DNA of 64,000 nt from Citrus sinensis (taxonomy: Eukaryota; Streptophyta; Magnoliopsida; Sapindales; Rutaceae): positions 620,001 through 684,000 of the forward strand of contig NC_068558.1 in assembly GCF_022201045.2 (NCBI RefSeq). Reading direction: 5' to 3'. This document shows positions 51,564 through 64,000 of this stretch, one piece after another. A program made the translations under genes and the position numbers. How positions within the stretch are numbered: the stretch's first letter is position 1; the number at the start of each line of letters is the position of its first letter. Below the pieces are notes generated by a model that was given only the letters and a program-made list of their open reading frames with translations, was not told the DNA's origin and searched no databases.

Positions 51564-52513
51564 GTGTCCATTTTAGAATTTGGAACTGTTGGTGATGGCA
51601 AGACACTTAACACAGTTGCGTTTCAAAATGCCATCTTATCAAGTCCTTTGCAGATAAGGGTGGTGCTTATCTCTATGTTCCACTGGGCAGGTGGCTTACA
51701 AGCAACCTCACGCTCTTCCTCGAAAGAGGTGCTACCATTCTTGGATTCCAAATGCCTGTAAGAAAATTGTTTCCAGTTCACATACATATATTCGAGCCTT
51801 GGAAAGAAGCCCCTAACTTTGCCTAATTTCTCACTCGCTCATTTTCCTCGTTTTTAAGTGCATAACATTCTCCTTTTGCTGATAAAGTAATTTTCGCGAA
51901 CTAAAAGAAGAAAATTTGGGTGAATTTTCAGATATCGTGCTAACTGTTATAGATTTTACAGGATTATACACTCAAGAAAGGAGTTGAACCTTTCCATCTT
52001 ATGCATGGTGGGAGATACCATAGCTTGATTAACAGGCATAACGTAACTAACGTGGTGACAATAGGCATGGATTTTCTCTCTCTATTTTTGGTTTATTTGC
52101 TAACTTTGTTCCCTTTGTAGGCTTTTGATATATTCCTTGTCTCATGCTTACATTCAACTGTACCACTGCCAGGTAATGATGCAAGTATTGATGGGTAGGG
52201 TACTATCTGTCAGGAGCTGTTTGATTCTCATAACTTAAAATCATAGCCAGTCACATCTTGCGGAGTTTATATGTTGCAATGATGTCACTATTTCAAACTT
52301 AACCTTCTTAAACTCCCCTGCTTGGAACATTCATTCGGTATATTGCAGGTGCTTGCAGTCATTTGTTCCATATATTCATGTTCGGCTGTTCAGTCCAATA
52401 TATGAAAGATAGAGTTCGGAATGATGAATTGATACTAACTGTTGTTTTATATATGCAGTAATGTGCAAGTTCAGAACGCAACAGCTCATGCTCCACAAGA
52501 ATCTCCTTACACT
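51564..52513 (+). pseudogene. GH28 polygalacturonase-like relic, 5' half only
   Basis: Separate frames read as consecutive pieces of a plant polygalacturonase-like glycosidase. They are VSILEFGTVGDGKTLNTVAF, then after a frameshift KSFADKGGAYLYVPLGRWLT and LFLERGATILGF; then DYTLKKGVEPFH and GRYHSLINRHNVTNVVTIG from about 51963. From about 52173 comes GNDASIDG, a stop where Gln is expected, then G-T-I. After another frameshift come HLAEFICCNDVTISNLTFLN and SPAWNIHSVYC, then SNVQVQNATAHAPQESPYT from 52459. Old intron borders are still visible (gtaaga at 51760; cag|gtgctt at 52348 to tgcag at 52458). The catalytic half (NTDGID, DDC, RIK regions of GH28) is missing. It cannot encode an enzyme. 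In the family these enzymes cut pectin in the cell wall. Confidence 0.85.
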
Positions 52514-52571
52514 ATTCTTGTGGTGTAATTCCACCTACGTTGTCAGTGTTATGTTTGAGTACTTTTATAAA

Positions 52572-53251
52572 GGGAAAATATATTATGTCCATCCGTTTTT
52601 TTTTTAATTTTTTTAAAAATACATAATTTTTTTTTGTTGCTGAAATCCACCTAAAGTTACATTTTGTTTTCACTTTTCCACTTCCGTTTGGAATCCATTA
52701 AGAAAACTAACGGGAACTTAAGCAAATGACCATTTTACCCCCCAAAACTCAATGAATAATAAAACTAACGAAAAATTCCGTTTGTAATTTTTGTTTGATG
52801 AATATCATTATTGATACGTTAATAAAGTACAAAAAAATCTTAACTACTAGAGATTATAACTCAATGAATAATAAAACTTTACTTATCTTAAATTTAATTG
52901 GTGGTTTGTGAGATTGAGTTATTTTTAATATTACTTTTATAATTTAGCATTCTAATTACAAACATATTTAAAAAAAATATGCATTTGATGGTTGTGGAAT
53001 TAATTTTTTTATTGACCGATGGGAGAAATAATCATATTTAATCTGATTATTTTTAGCATTTTTTAGGGTGAAATTGTAATTTTCATTTAGGGGTAAAATG
53101 GTCCCTTGGTTAAGTTTCTGTTAGTTTTCTTAACGGATTCCAAACGGAAATAGAAAAGTAAAATAAAATATAACTTTAGGTGGATTTAAAAAAAAAATTA
53201 TGTATTTTTAAAAAAGTTAGAAAAAACGGATGGACGATGGATATTTTCGCT
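52572..53251. mobile_element. Mutator-like element with long terminal inverted repeats (about 680 bp)
   Basis: The left end (52572-52740) and right end (53090-53251) are inverted copies of about 150 bp. Shared words include 'gtccatccgtttttt', 'aaaaatacataattttttt', 'aaatccacctaaagtta', 'tccgtttggaatcc', 'ttaagaaaactaac' and 'gaccattttacccc'. The ends start GGGAAAATAT / GCGAAAATAT, typical of MULE termini. Flanks TACTTTTATAAA (52560-52571) and TACTTGTATCAA (53252-53263) agree at 10 of 12 positions, compatible with a decayed 9-11 bp target duplication. The interior is AT-rich with no coding potential. Confidence 0.7.
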
Positions 53252-53263
53252 TACTTGTATCAA

Positions 53264-54058
53264 TCTTACTGAATGCATGTTGTCGCTTGAGCCATGTTCC
53301 AATCTTCAAAGCTCTTTTCCAAATTCCGTGCTTCTCTTCTTCACATCGCAACACTCTTGTTACATCCTTATAAATAACTTTTTTATCATCATACCTGGTT
53401 TCAAAACATTCTCAATCTCCCAAGCAATTCTAGTGCGGTGCCACATGCTCGAGCAAAGCTTCATTCACTAGTTCGTTAATAGCAAATTCACAGCCCTTTT
53501 AACGTTTGATTTGTTAGTTTCGTCAATAAAACCACTATTTTACATTGTAAAGTTTTGTCAGCATACTGTTATTTTACATTTGTTAGTTTTGTCAGTTTTC
53601 TCTGTTGCTCCAGTGCCGTGATGTTCTGTTAAATTTGTCAGCATACTGTCAAAACTTTGAATTTTCAACCTGTGGAATCCTTCCGTCTTACACGCGTCAA
53701 CCTCGTACCTATTTTACCAAAAGAGTGAAGGAAAATTCTCAAGTCCTCGGCCCCGTCCAACAATCCTGGCGGTTTAACGACGTTAGACCAAAAAAAATAT
53801 ATTAAAAAAAAAACAACAGCAACAATTAAATTAAACCACAGTATATATATATATATATATATAAACACCGCCAAAGCTGTAGATTCCTAACAGAAGGCGA
53901 AAAATATTATCCACTCTCGACGTCGCAAAGGTAGAATGATTCCCTTCTTCTCTACGCACAAAATTGTTCAGTATCTGAAATATATGTAAGAGTGCCCCAG
54001 ATTTGATCAATGTAGTTGGTTTGTTCGTTCGTTCGTTCGTTGTTGTAGGATTTGAAAG
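53264..54058. other. Promoter region of the NAD+ synthetase gene
   Basis: No gene supported. Contains (TA)n near 53841-53862 and a (GTTC)n run at 54023-54039 just before the start codon, in the probable 5' UTR. Confidence 0.45.
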
Positions 54059-57000
54059 ATGAGGCTGTTAAAGGTGGCCACGTGTAACTTGAACAACTGG
54101 GCGATGGACTTTGACTGTAATTTGAAGAACATTAAGGAGTCAATTGGTAGAGCAAAAGAAGCCGGCGCCGTCATTCGGCTCGGTCCTGAGCTTGAAATCA
54201 CTGGCTACGGCTGTGAAGATCACTTCTTGGAACTCGATACCGTCACTCACGCGTGAGCTCTTAGTTCAATTTCTTTCTTTTTTTTTTCTTTTTTTTTTGA
54301 TAAATGTAATTTATTTGTGATAAAAAAAAATTAGTTTTTAAAACTGGAACTAGAATGCTTGCTTTCAATGTTAAGGTAATTGAAGTTTTTTTGTGCTGCT
54401 TGCAGATGGGAGTGCTTGAAAGATTTATTGCTTGGTGATTGGACAGATGGAATATTATGTAGCTTTGGAATGCCAGTGATTAAAGGATCAGAGCGTTATA
54501 ATTGTCAAGTATTGTGTTTGAACAGGAAAATTATAATGATCCGTCCTAAACTGTGGCTTGCGAATGATGGAAATTACAGGGAGTTGCGGTGGTTTACTGC
54601 GTGGAAGCAAAAAGATCAACTTGAGGACTTCCAGCTTCCAAATGAAATTTATGTGGCTTTAAAGCAGAAATCAGTTCCTTTTGGTTATGGATTCATTCAG
54701 TTTTTAGACACGTAAGTTGTAAGCATTTATATACCTGATGTATTGATTGTTTTGCAAGTGAATGCTATTTAAACCAATATATATATATATATTCTTATTA
54801 GGGCTGTTGCAGCTGAAATTTGTGAAGAGCTTTTTACTCCTATTCCCCCTCACGCTGACCTTGCATTGAATGGGGTTGAAGTGTTTATGAATGCCAGTGG
54901 AAGCCACCACCAGTTAAGAAAGCTTGATTACCGTATCCGTGCTTTTATAAGTGCTACTCATAGTCGTGGAGGAGTTTACATGTACAGTAATCATCAAGGA
55001 TGTGATGGTGGCCGCCTTTATTTTGGTACATAACATGCTCTTGATAGAGCAGACATGCTGTCCTATATTTTTTTCCCCCCTTGTTTTTGTTCGAATATAT
55101 ACCTTTACTTCACTGTAATGGAGTTAAATAAGTCACTCGTTGCAGATGGATGTTCCTGTGTTGTTGTGAATGGAGATATGATTGCTCAAGGCTCACAATT
55201 TTCCTTGAAGGATGTTGAGATTGTGGTTGCTCAAGTAGATCTTGACGCGGTATGTTATGATCTTTTATTACTTCAGTGTTTATTTGTGTATGTTATGCAT
55301 CTAGTGCCTCATAATTTTTTGACTGTTAGTCCACTCATTTCTTAGAAAATCTTTTATCAATACAAAGTTGTCACATTATACAAATCAGTATTATGTAACT
55401 CATGTTCCATTCCAAACAAGAGGGAATTGGGGGAAAAAAAAAAGGCCTTTCATTTTCTCCCTTCGTCAGCCCTTGCCGCCTTCCTTAACAATCCCCGAGC
55501 CTCCTTTGCGCCACCTTCCTCACAGAAGCCGCCCTGTCTGTATCTAATTTCTTGTCTGTTTAATTGCAGGTTGCTGGTTTTAGAGGGTCTATAAGCAGTT
55601 TTCAAGAACAAGCAAGTTGCAAAACCAAAATATCATCTGTAGCAGTGCCATACAATCTTTGTCAACCTTTTAACCTGAAGATGTCACTTTCGAGTCCACT
55701 TAAGGTCAGTAAGGCATTTATTCAGTCAAGATAATGTGATCTTAAGACAAAATTTCTGCTACAGTCAATTGCTTTTCCTAACCTAGGGGCCAGAGGATTC
55801 TTTATATATATTTGAAATCTTCTGGTATAAATCAGTCGTTAAAACTTAGTCCTAGATAAAGTTGAATTGTATTCAGAGATCTATGCAGCTGATGAAAATG
55901 GCACGGTGAGTAAGTTGCTGAGTATAATATTGTGTAGTTTGATGCCAGTATGGTCATCTCCAAGGAATTTACTAAAAGCATGAGTTTTCCATTGAGACGT
56001 TTGAATTTTGCTAAATCAGCCATGATTGATTAACTGTAGATCAATTATCACTCTCCCGAGGAGGAAATAGCGTTTGGGCCTGGTTGCTGGCTGTGGGACT
56101 ATTTAAGAAGAAGCGGGGCTTCTGGATTTTTGCTTCCTCTTTCTGGTGGTGCTGATAGTTCCTCTGTGGCTGCTATAGTTGGCTGCATGTGCCAACTTGT
56201 TGTAAAAGGTCAGTTTATCTTTCATGTCTCTCTACACCCACACACCATAGTAATCAGCTAGGATTTAGTTAATTCAGGTATGAATGGTTCAGTTTTTATT
56301 AGAAATAGTTATTCTGCTGTTAGCATATATAGACAGAGTTCCTTGGTCCCTTTCATTTGCTTGCTTCACTGTAAATCAGTATCCTCTTCAGATTAACCAT
56401 ATAAAGGATGCTTTCAAAGGATAGGATATTCTGGCCCATGCAGTGGGTTATTTGAAGCAAAGATGATGGTGTTCACACACATTGACCTTCGATAGTGATA
56501 CATAAAGATGGAAGTCTGAACTACTGGGATATACCAATTGTTTGCCTAAATTGATCTAGTTTGACTTCCAGCATTTTTTGGGGCAAGCTTTTTAGTTGAT
56601 GGTCTTACATTTCTCATGACAATAAAATTCATTTTGGAGGTCTTGTGGGGGACACACACCTGCCAGATAGCTAAGTTCTTTGAATAAAGCAAAGCAGAAT
56701 AATAGTTATTACCATATCTCATGAACATGAACTAGAGAGATGAGTATGATCTTCTAATTATAGCTCATTTTGGTTTTAATGCAGAGATTTCAAATGGGGA
56801 TGAACAAGTCAAAGCTGATGCTATACGAATTGGACATTATGCTAATGGAGAATTTCCCACTGACAGCAGAGAATTTGCCAAACGCATATTTTATACAGTG
56901 TTTATGGGATCCGAAAACAGGTGGGTACATGCATCAGGACCACTTCATGCTATTGTCGTAAAGTCATCTTATACTAGTATACGAAACCTAGGTCTCAACT

Positions 57001-59609
57001 GATCTCCTCTAGTCTGCATTTAGTCCCCATCTAACACACTACAATTGCTAAGACGTGTATATTTGGGGAGGAATCCTTGTAAAAGAGTTAGGGCAAATAA
57101 TTTTGAGATCTTTATTAGCTTAGTTTCCTAATGATGTTGTTCAAATAAGCTGATTAGTAACTTAACTGAATCTTACAGATTATTTGCAAGTTTTATTACA
57201 GATTATTAGCTTCGGTTAAGTTACTAATTAAGTTTTATTATAATAAAAAAAATAAATGAAGTTATCTTACAGATTATTTGGAAGTTTAAATGCTGAAAAA
57301 TCAGCCATGAATATGGTATATTAAGAGGGCTTGTTTCTTGTAGTTCTCAAGAAACAAGAATGCTGGCAAAGAAGCTAGCAGATGAGATTGGCTCGTGGCA
57401 TCTTGATGTTTCCATAGACACTGTTGTTTCTGCATTTTTATCTTTATTCCAAACCCTTACAGGAAAGAGACCATGTTATAAGGTAAGGATGGTTGAAAAC
57501 TCAGTTTAGTTCTTTTTGTTTTCTCATTCTATTCAACACTGTGATGGCTCAAAAGATTAGGGCATTCATTTTGTCTGGAGTATTAAATTCCTATGATCCA
57601 GCTGTACATTTAGCTTGTCGTTGGCTGGTCAAGTGGGATTACTGAAACCATAGTTATCAGCTTGTTCTTTTAGACTAACTATTTAATTTGGTGTCAATTT
57701 CACAGGTAGATGGGGGTTCTAATGTTGAGAACCTAGGTTTACAAAACATCCAAGCTCGAATCAGAATGGTGTTGGCATTTATGTTAGCATCTTTGTTGCC
57801 TTGGGTTCATAATAAACCAGGGTTTTATCTTGTTTTAGGTAGCTCCAATGTTGATGAAGGCTTGCGTGGTTATCTAACAAAGGTATTTGATCTTTAACAT
57901 ATGTTGGAAATCAAATATTGCATGATTATAAAATTAAATTGTGGTTCTAAATCAAGGAAAACCATTTTTATTCGCAAACCTTATTCATCCCTTTATGAAG
58001 TAGCTGAATTAGCCTTCACCTTTTATTTTGGTATTAGTTCCATCTTCCTCTTACTGTTCCACAGTTATGATTCAGCTTAGAAACCTATAGAGATGTTGTG
58101 ACTAATGGCTTTATGTGGATTAATGACTTTCATTTGGTAACAGACTTTCAATCTCTTTACAGTATGATTGCAGTTCAGCAGATATAAATCCCATTGGAAG
58201 CATTAGTAAACAGGATCTACGGACATTTCTGCGATGGGCTGCAACCCATCTTGGTTACTCATCCTTGGCAGAAATAGAAGCAGCGCCACCTACTGCCGAA
58301 CTGGAGCCTATACGTTCGAACTACAGCCAAGTACACAAATCTATTTGGTGTTAATTTCATTAATTTACTCCTTTTTGTGAGTTTCTGGCATACTTTTTGA
58401 ATGGTATAATTTAACATGAAAATTTTTTATGCTACAATATGCATAATGTTTCCTCAAGCCATTGACATCTCTAATACAAATACACGGTCTTCTCTTTTAT
58501 GAATATTTTCATTTTGATTTATCTCTCGAATTAATTTGCAGGGCAAATTCTTTTTTATCTGCCTATAATATCTACCAATTTTCTCTGCCGTTCCCATTTT
58601 TTACTTTTTATCATTTTCCGTTTTTAATGTTTGGAGTTGCTTTCTAATATTCCTTTGACATCATTTTTTCTTTTTCCCCCTTTAGTTCTGTATTGTACGC
58701 TTTCACATTCAGACCTGCCTTTCTATTAGCATTTTTTTTTCCTTTTTCTTTATTTTATTGTAGTATTTCAATTATATTATGTTGATCAGCCCAAACAGAA
58801 AGTAACCCAACATTGTGCATGAAACAGCTGGATGAAGTAGACATGGGGATGACATATGAGGAACTCTCTGTGTATGGAAGGTTGCGGAAAGTTTTCCATT
58901 GTGGTCCGGTAACAATGTTCAAGGTTCGATTTTGAACTGCTAGATTAAGTTTGCCATTTATGGAACTTGCCTTTAGACATATAAATACTTATACCTCTGT
59001 TTTTAAGTAATGATCTGCATTATGCATATAAACAATCATGGAGAAAAATAAAGAATGAAACCACCGTGATAAGAAAATTTTTTCTTGTAAATTCCCAATT
59101 CTGCTTGTAAGAAATTATTACAGTATTACTATGCTTGTGCAGAATCTCTGCTACAGATGGGGTGCTCGATTAACGCCATCAGAGGTAGCTGAGAAAGTTA
59201 AACAGTTTTTCAAGTACTATTCCATTAATCGGCACAAAATGACCGTGTTAACTCCTTCATATCATGCTGAGGTACATGAACTTAAACTTGCCAAGACAGT
59301 AGAATATTGTTCCAGCATGAATTTCCTATAGCCTTTTTTTCTTTTAACTTGAAGGAAAAAGCTAACTTTCCTGACTTCCTGCAGAGTTATTCACCAGACG
59401 ATAACAGGTTTGATCTCCGGCAATTCCTCTATAATGCAAGATGGCCATACCAATTCCGCAAAATTGATGAACTTGTTAAGGAGCTGGATGGTGAGAAAGT
59501 TCCTTTTAGTGAATCAGGTGACCATGAAAAAATGGGTACTACACTGGATGGTGGAGGCGGAATGGGAGTTATAGCAGCAGGTTCAGGCAATCCCAAATCT
59601 GGCCATTAG
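54059..59609 (+). CDS. Glutamine-dependent NAD+ synthetase (13 exons)
   Basis: Makes NAD+ from nicotinic acid adenine dinucleotide, glutamine and ATP in the cytosol. Exons: 54059-54252, 54406-54711, 54802-55025, 55146-55249, 55570-55704, 56040-56208, 56785-56920, 57344-57482, 57706-57882, 58163-58330, 58828-58923, 59143-59271, 59385-59609. They join in frame to 733 aa, close to the usual plant length. The N-terminal nitrilase-type glutaminase shows the catalytic triad context: Glu in [11 protein letters not shown], Lys in [14 protein letters not shown], Cys in EICEELFTP. The C-terminal synthetase has the ATP pyrophosphatase loop [16 protein letters not shown], then [20 protein letters not shown] and [12 protein letters not shown], and ends in a [20 protein letters not shown] block and a Gly-rich tail. 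All key residues are present. The start ATG gives the conserved [18 protein letters not shown]. Confidence 0.95.
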
Positions 59610-60575
59610 TTTGCATTTTAAACGAAAGCTTCGATTGATTTGTTTCACTGTCATGTTAATTATGTGATCAAAATAGTGTAATAACGTGTCCATTGATTAG
59701 TTTCGACGAGTATAATATCCTTGATTTGTTTATAACAGGGAACTGTTCCAGGTTCTAGTCCAAGTTTTGAAATGTCCATTCATCGACTTCAAAGGAAAAT
59801 ATGTAATTAGCAATAAGCAGTCAAGCATGCACATTTTACAAGATTAATAATATTCACAAATTTTAGTTGTTTCTGCGCCAAAAAGCAGGGTGAAGTTGTT
59901 GGAACGGGGAATCCAAAAGTCGAAGGAAAATGGAAGTATATAAAATAAAAAGCATTACTAAATCTTGGGACTAATTGAACACATGAAAATACTCTTAAAG
60001 CTCACATTTTGATTTATTTTTTATTACTAAAATGTGCAGTACATAAAAATTTTCTCTGTACCCATGTATGAATCTTTATCTAAATTACACTGATTCAACA
60101 CAACTCATATATTTTTAAACTTCTTTTTTGTGTGCTTTATTCGTATTAATTATCAAAGCTATACAAACAAGTTAATCAATACCACAACTCAGAATATCGA
60201 CTTCAAAGTTGCGATTTTCCTTTTATTTGATCTTTCAAATCTAAACTGTCATTAGATTTGTACTTCAAATTACATGGAAGTGCGTTATTCCTTGCTCTTC
60301 ATTCTCAACACACATGCGAAAGCCAACAATGGATTTTGGATCTTGATTTCAATAACCAAAATAGACAAGTGTAGCAAAGTGTAAAAATTAATAACAATAT
60401 TAATATTCCTTAATTAATTTCAAAGAAAAGTCAAACAATAGACTTTGATTGCTAAGTGTGATCCAAATCGATTTTGTTCTTAAAGAGGAAAAAAAATTAA
60501 CACAGAAAGAAAAGAAAATTATATCCATTAAATAAACCCTCTTTCAATAAATAAATAACATGGTGACATATTTAG
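59610..60575. other. Intergenic, 3' flank of NAD+ synthetase
   Basis: AT-rich, with the probable 3' UTR in the first few hundred bases. No gene or clear repeat. Confidence 0.45.
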
Positions 60576-61420
60576 TAGGGATGGCAAAAATTCCCACGGG
60601 AACGGGTATCTTCGGGGATTTTCCCCATTCGGGGCGGGTACATGGATAATTTTATACCCAATTTTTTATTCGGGGAGGGGACGGGGATGAGGTGGAATCC
60701 CCATCCCCTACCCATTTCCCCATTTTAATTTTTAATTTTATTTTTATTTTTAAAATTACTAATAAATAAATAACAAAATTATAAATATTGTTAAAAATAA
60801 TAAATATCAAAATATTTATATTATTAAATGCTAATAGGTATCCTACATTAGCTCGAATTGCTAGAGATATTTTGGTAATTCCAATTACAACAGTTGCTTT
60901 TGAATCAACTTTTAGCACCGGTGGTAGAGTTGTGAGCCCACACCGTAACAAACTTCATCCAAGCACATTGGAGGTCTTAATGTGCTGTCAAAGTTGGTTA
61001 CGAGCTTACAATAACAGTATGAGTTTATTTTACATTGTGATTATATTATACAGTTATTAATATTTGCACTTATAAGTTACTTTACTTATATTATTTTCAT
61101 TGTTTTATAATTATTTTAATAATTTATATTTTGAATGTGACTTTGTAATGGATCAATATTAATGTAACATATATTTTGAACTTTATTTTTATCTGAATTT
61201 TTTATTTTAATATGATTAATTTAAAATCAAAAATAAAAATAATGTATTAGACTATTAGTTATTCGGGGACCGGGGACCCTCGGGGATCCCCTGTTATTAT
61301 TCGGGGAGGGAATGTGGATTCTCTCAAGTAATTCTGACGGGGACGGGGACATACGCAAAATATTGGGGATGGGTATGGGGAGATTGGTCCCCTCCCCTCC
61401 CCTCCCCATTGCCATCCCTA
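60576..61420. mobile_element. hAT-type element B with transposase C-terminal remnant (845 bp)
   Basis: Left end TAGGGATGGCAAAAATTCCC, right end CCATTGCCATCCCTA, flanked by the exact 8-bp repeat ATATTTAG (60568-60575 and 61421-61428). Its ends match element A (37856-38806) in inverted orientation, including the run of GGGGA units, the 'ttttgcgtatgtccccgtcc' block and AT-rich subterminal words. Between 60830 and 61020 on the plus strand lies an open segment with NRYPTLARIARDILVIPITT, FESTFSTGGRVVSPHRNKL and LEVLMCCQSWL. This is the hAT C-terminal dimerisation (hATC) domain of plant hAT transposases. The rest of the transposase is missing, so B is an internally deleted derivative of an autonomous hAT element. 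Confidence 0.92.
60827..61015 (+). pseudogene. hAT transposase C-terminal (hATC) fragment
   Basis: About 60 residues of the hATC dimerisation domain remain in frame within element B, beginning near NANRYPTLARIARD and ending near SWLRAYNNS. The upstream zinc finger and catalytic domain of the transposase are absent, so no active transposase is encoded. Confidence 0.85.
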
Positions 61421-61428
61421 ATATTTAG

Positions 61429-62085
61429 CATTTAAGTGGGGTGTGTATAGAGTATAATCCTAATTTTTAAATTTTAACATTAGGTTTATTAAGTAAATGA
61501 GTAAGAAGAATATTTTGGTTGGTTCAAAGTTTCAAATATCCTCCCCCTAATATTAAGACAGACACTCGCCATGAAAATTAAGACAAGCTTATCCCCCATT
61601 GAATGGGTTTTGCCCTGGTCAGGACATTTATGCATGCTGTAAATTTCTAAATGGGGTTCTTTATTTTGTTTAAAGCAAATCCATGCCAATAATGAACTCC
61701 TGAAGTAATGGAGTGCCATATCTAAAATCAGCCATTTGGGCCGCTATAGCTTCGGCTTAATGTTTTGCCGTGTTTACTGGCGGCACAGATCTCTAACTTA
61801 AAACACAAACATGCATCAATAATGTGCTTCATAAATAATAATAATGACTTTGAAGAACGTTCATTAATATTGAAGGAAACACTAGTAATGAAATAAGAAA
61901 AGATCCTTTAAAGTATCTTCACATCCAAAAAAACACGCGAAGAAAGGGAAATTCCGCCTCCCTTTTACTTCTCCTACCACGAGAAAAATTACAGTAAGTA
62001 CCCTCAGATAATCTAAAAAGCCTATTTTACTCAATTTTAGCCTCTTGACAGTTTTGGCAATATGGTCAATCGAAGTAAAAATTCT
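61429..62085. other. 3' flank of the BiP gene
   Basis: Non-coding; the part next to 62086 is the probable BiP 3' UTR. Nothing else is recognised. Confidence 0.45.

Positions 62086-64000
<1,915 letters not shown>

Overview
The window is nuclear DNA of a eudicot plant. It is AT-rich, has intron-split genes with GT-AG junctions and long non-coding gaps, carries many (TA)n, (TG)n and homopolymer runs, and holds plant-type transposon remnants. The gene set (TIC32-like short-chain dehydrogenase, plant-type trehalase, DEAH13-like helicase, plant ABCF, BiP with an HDEL tail) fits a woody rosid such as a citrus relative. That taxonomic guess rests on family resemblance recalled from memory, not on a search.

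Layout. 1-3.8 kb: eroded Ty1/copia gag-pol, then spacer. 3.8-6.8 kb (+): WDR44-like WD40 protein, 7 exons, 755 aa. 8.1-11.6 kb (-): Rsm22/METTL17-type mitoribosome assembly factor, 12 exons, 512 aa, with site II (TGGGCC) motifs upstream. 14.1-16.3 kb (-): TIC32-like SDR, 8 exons, 336 aa. 16.3-23.2 kb: gene-poor stretch with a SINE-like retroposon (14-bp target duplication) and a fold-back element between two (TA)n runs. 23.2-26.4 kb (-): trehalase gene that keeps its introns but has three in-frame stops in exon 1, two of them inside the family signature. 26.4-31.1 kb: no confident gene. 31.1-31.3 kb (-): small 74-aa ORF, unidentified. 32.2-37.4 kb (-): ABCF/GCN20-type protein. 37.4-42 kb: a 951-bp hAT-type element with a perfect 8-bp target duplication, then a possible Harbinger-like element. 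42.1-49.1 kb (-): DEAH13/DHX37-type rRNA-processing helicase. 51.6-52.5 kb (+): wrecked GH28 polygalacturonase, followed by a Mutator-like element with long terminal inverted repeats. 54.1-59.6 kb (+): glutamine-dependent NAD+ synthetase, 13 exons, 733 aa. 60.6-61.4 kb: second, inverted member of the same hAT family, which retains a transposase C-terminal (hATC) remnant and a perfect 8-bp target duplication. 62.1-64.0 kb (-): 3' part of an ER BiP/HSP70 gene, cut by the window edge.

The genes do not form an operon-like or pathway unit. Several are housekeeping genes of translation and ribosome or mitoribosome biogenesis (Rsm22, ABCF, DEAH13), cofactor synthesis (NAD+ synthetase) and ER folding (BiP). 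I see no sign of a clustered novel system. The most notable observations are the inactivated trehalase copy, the related hAT pair with intact target duplications, the polygalacturonase relic and several short elements with recognisable termini. Exon borders were read by hand from splice sites and reading-frame continuity; transcript data were not available.
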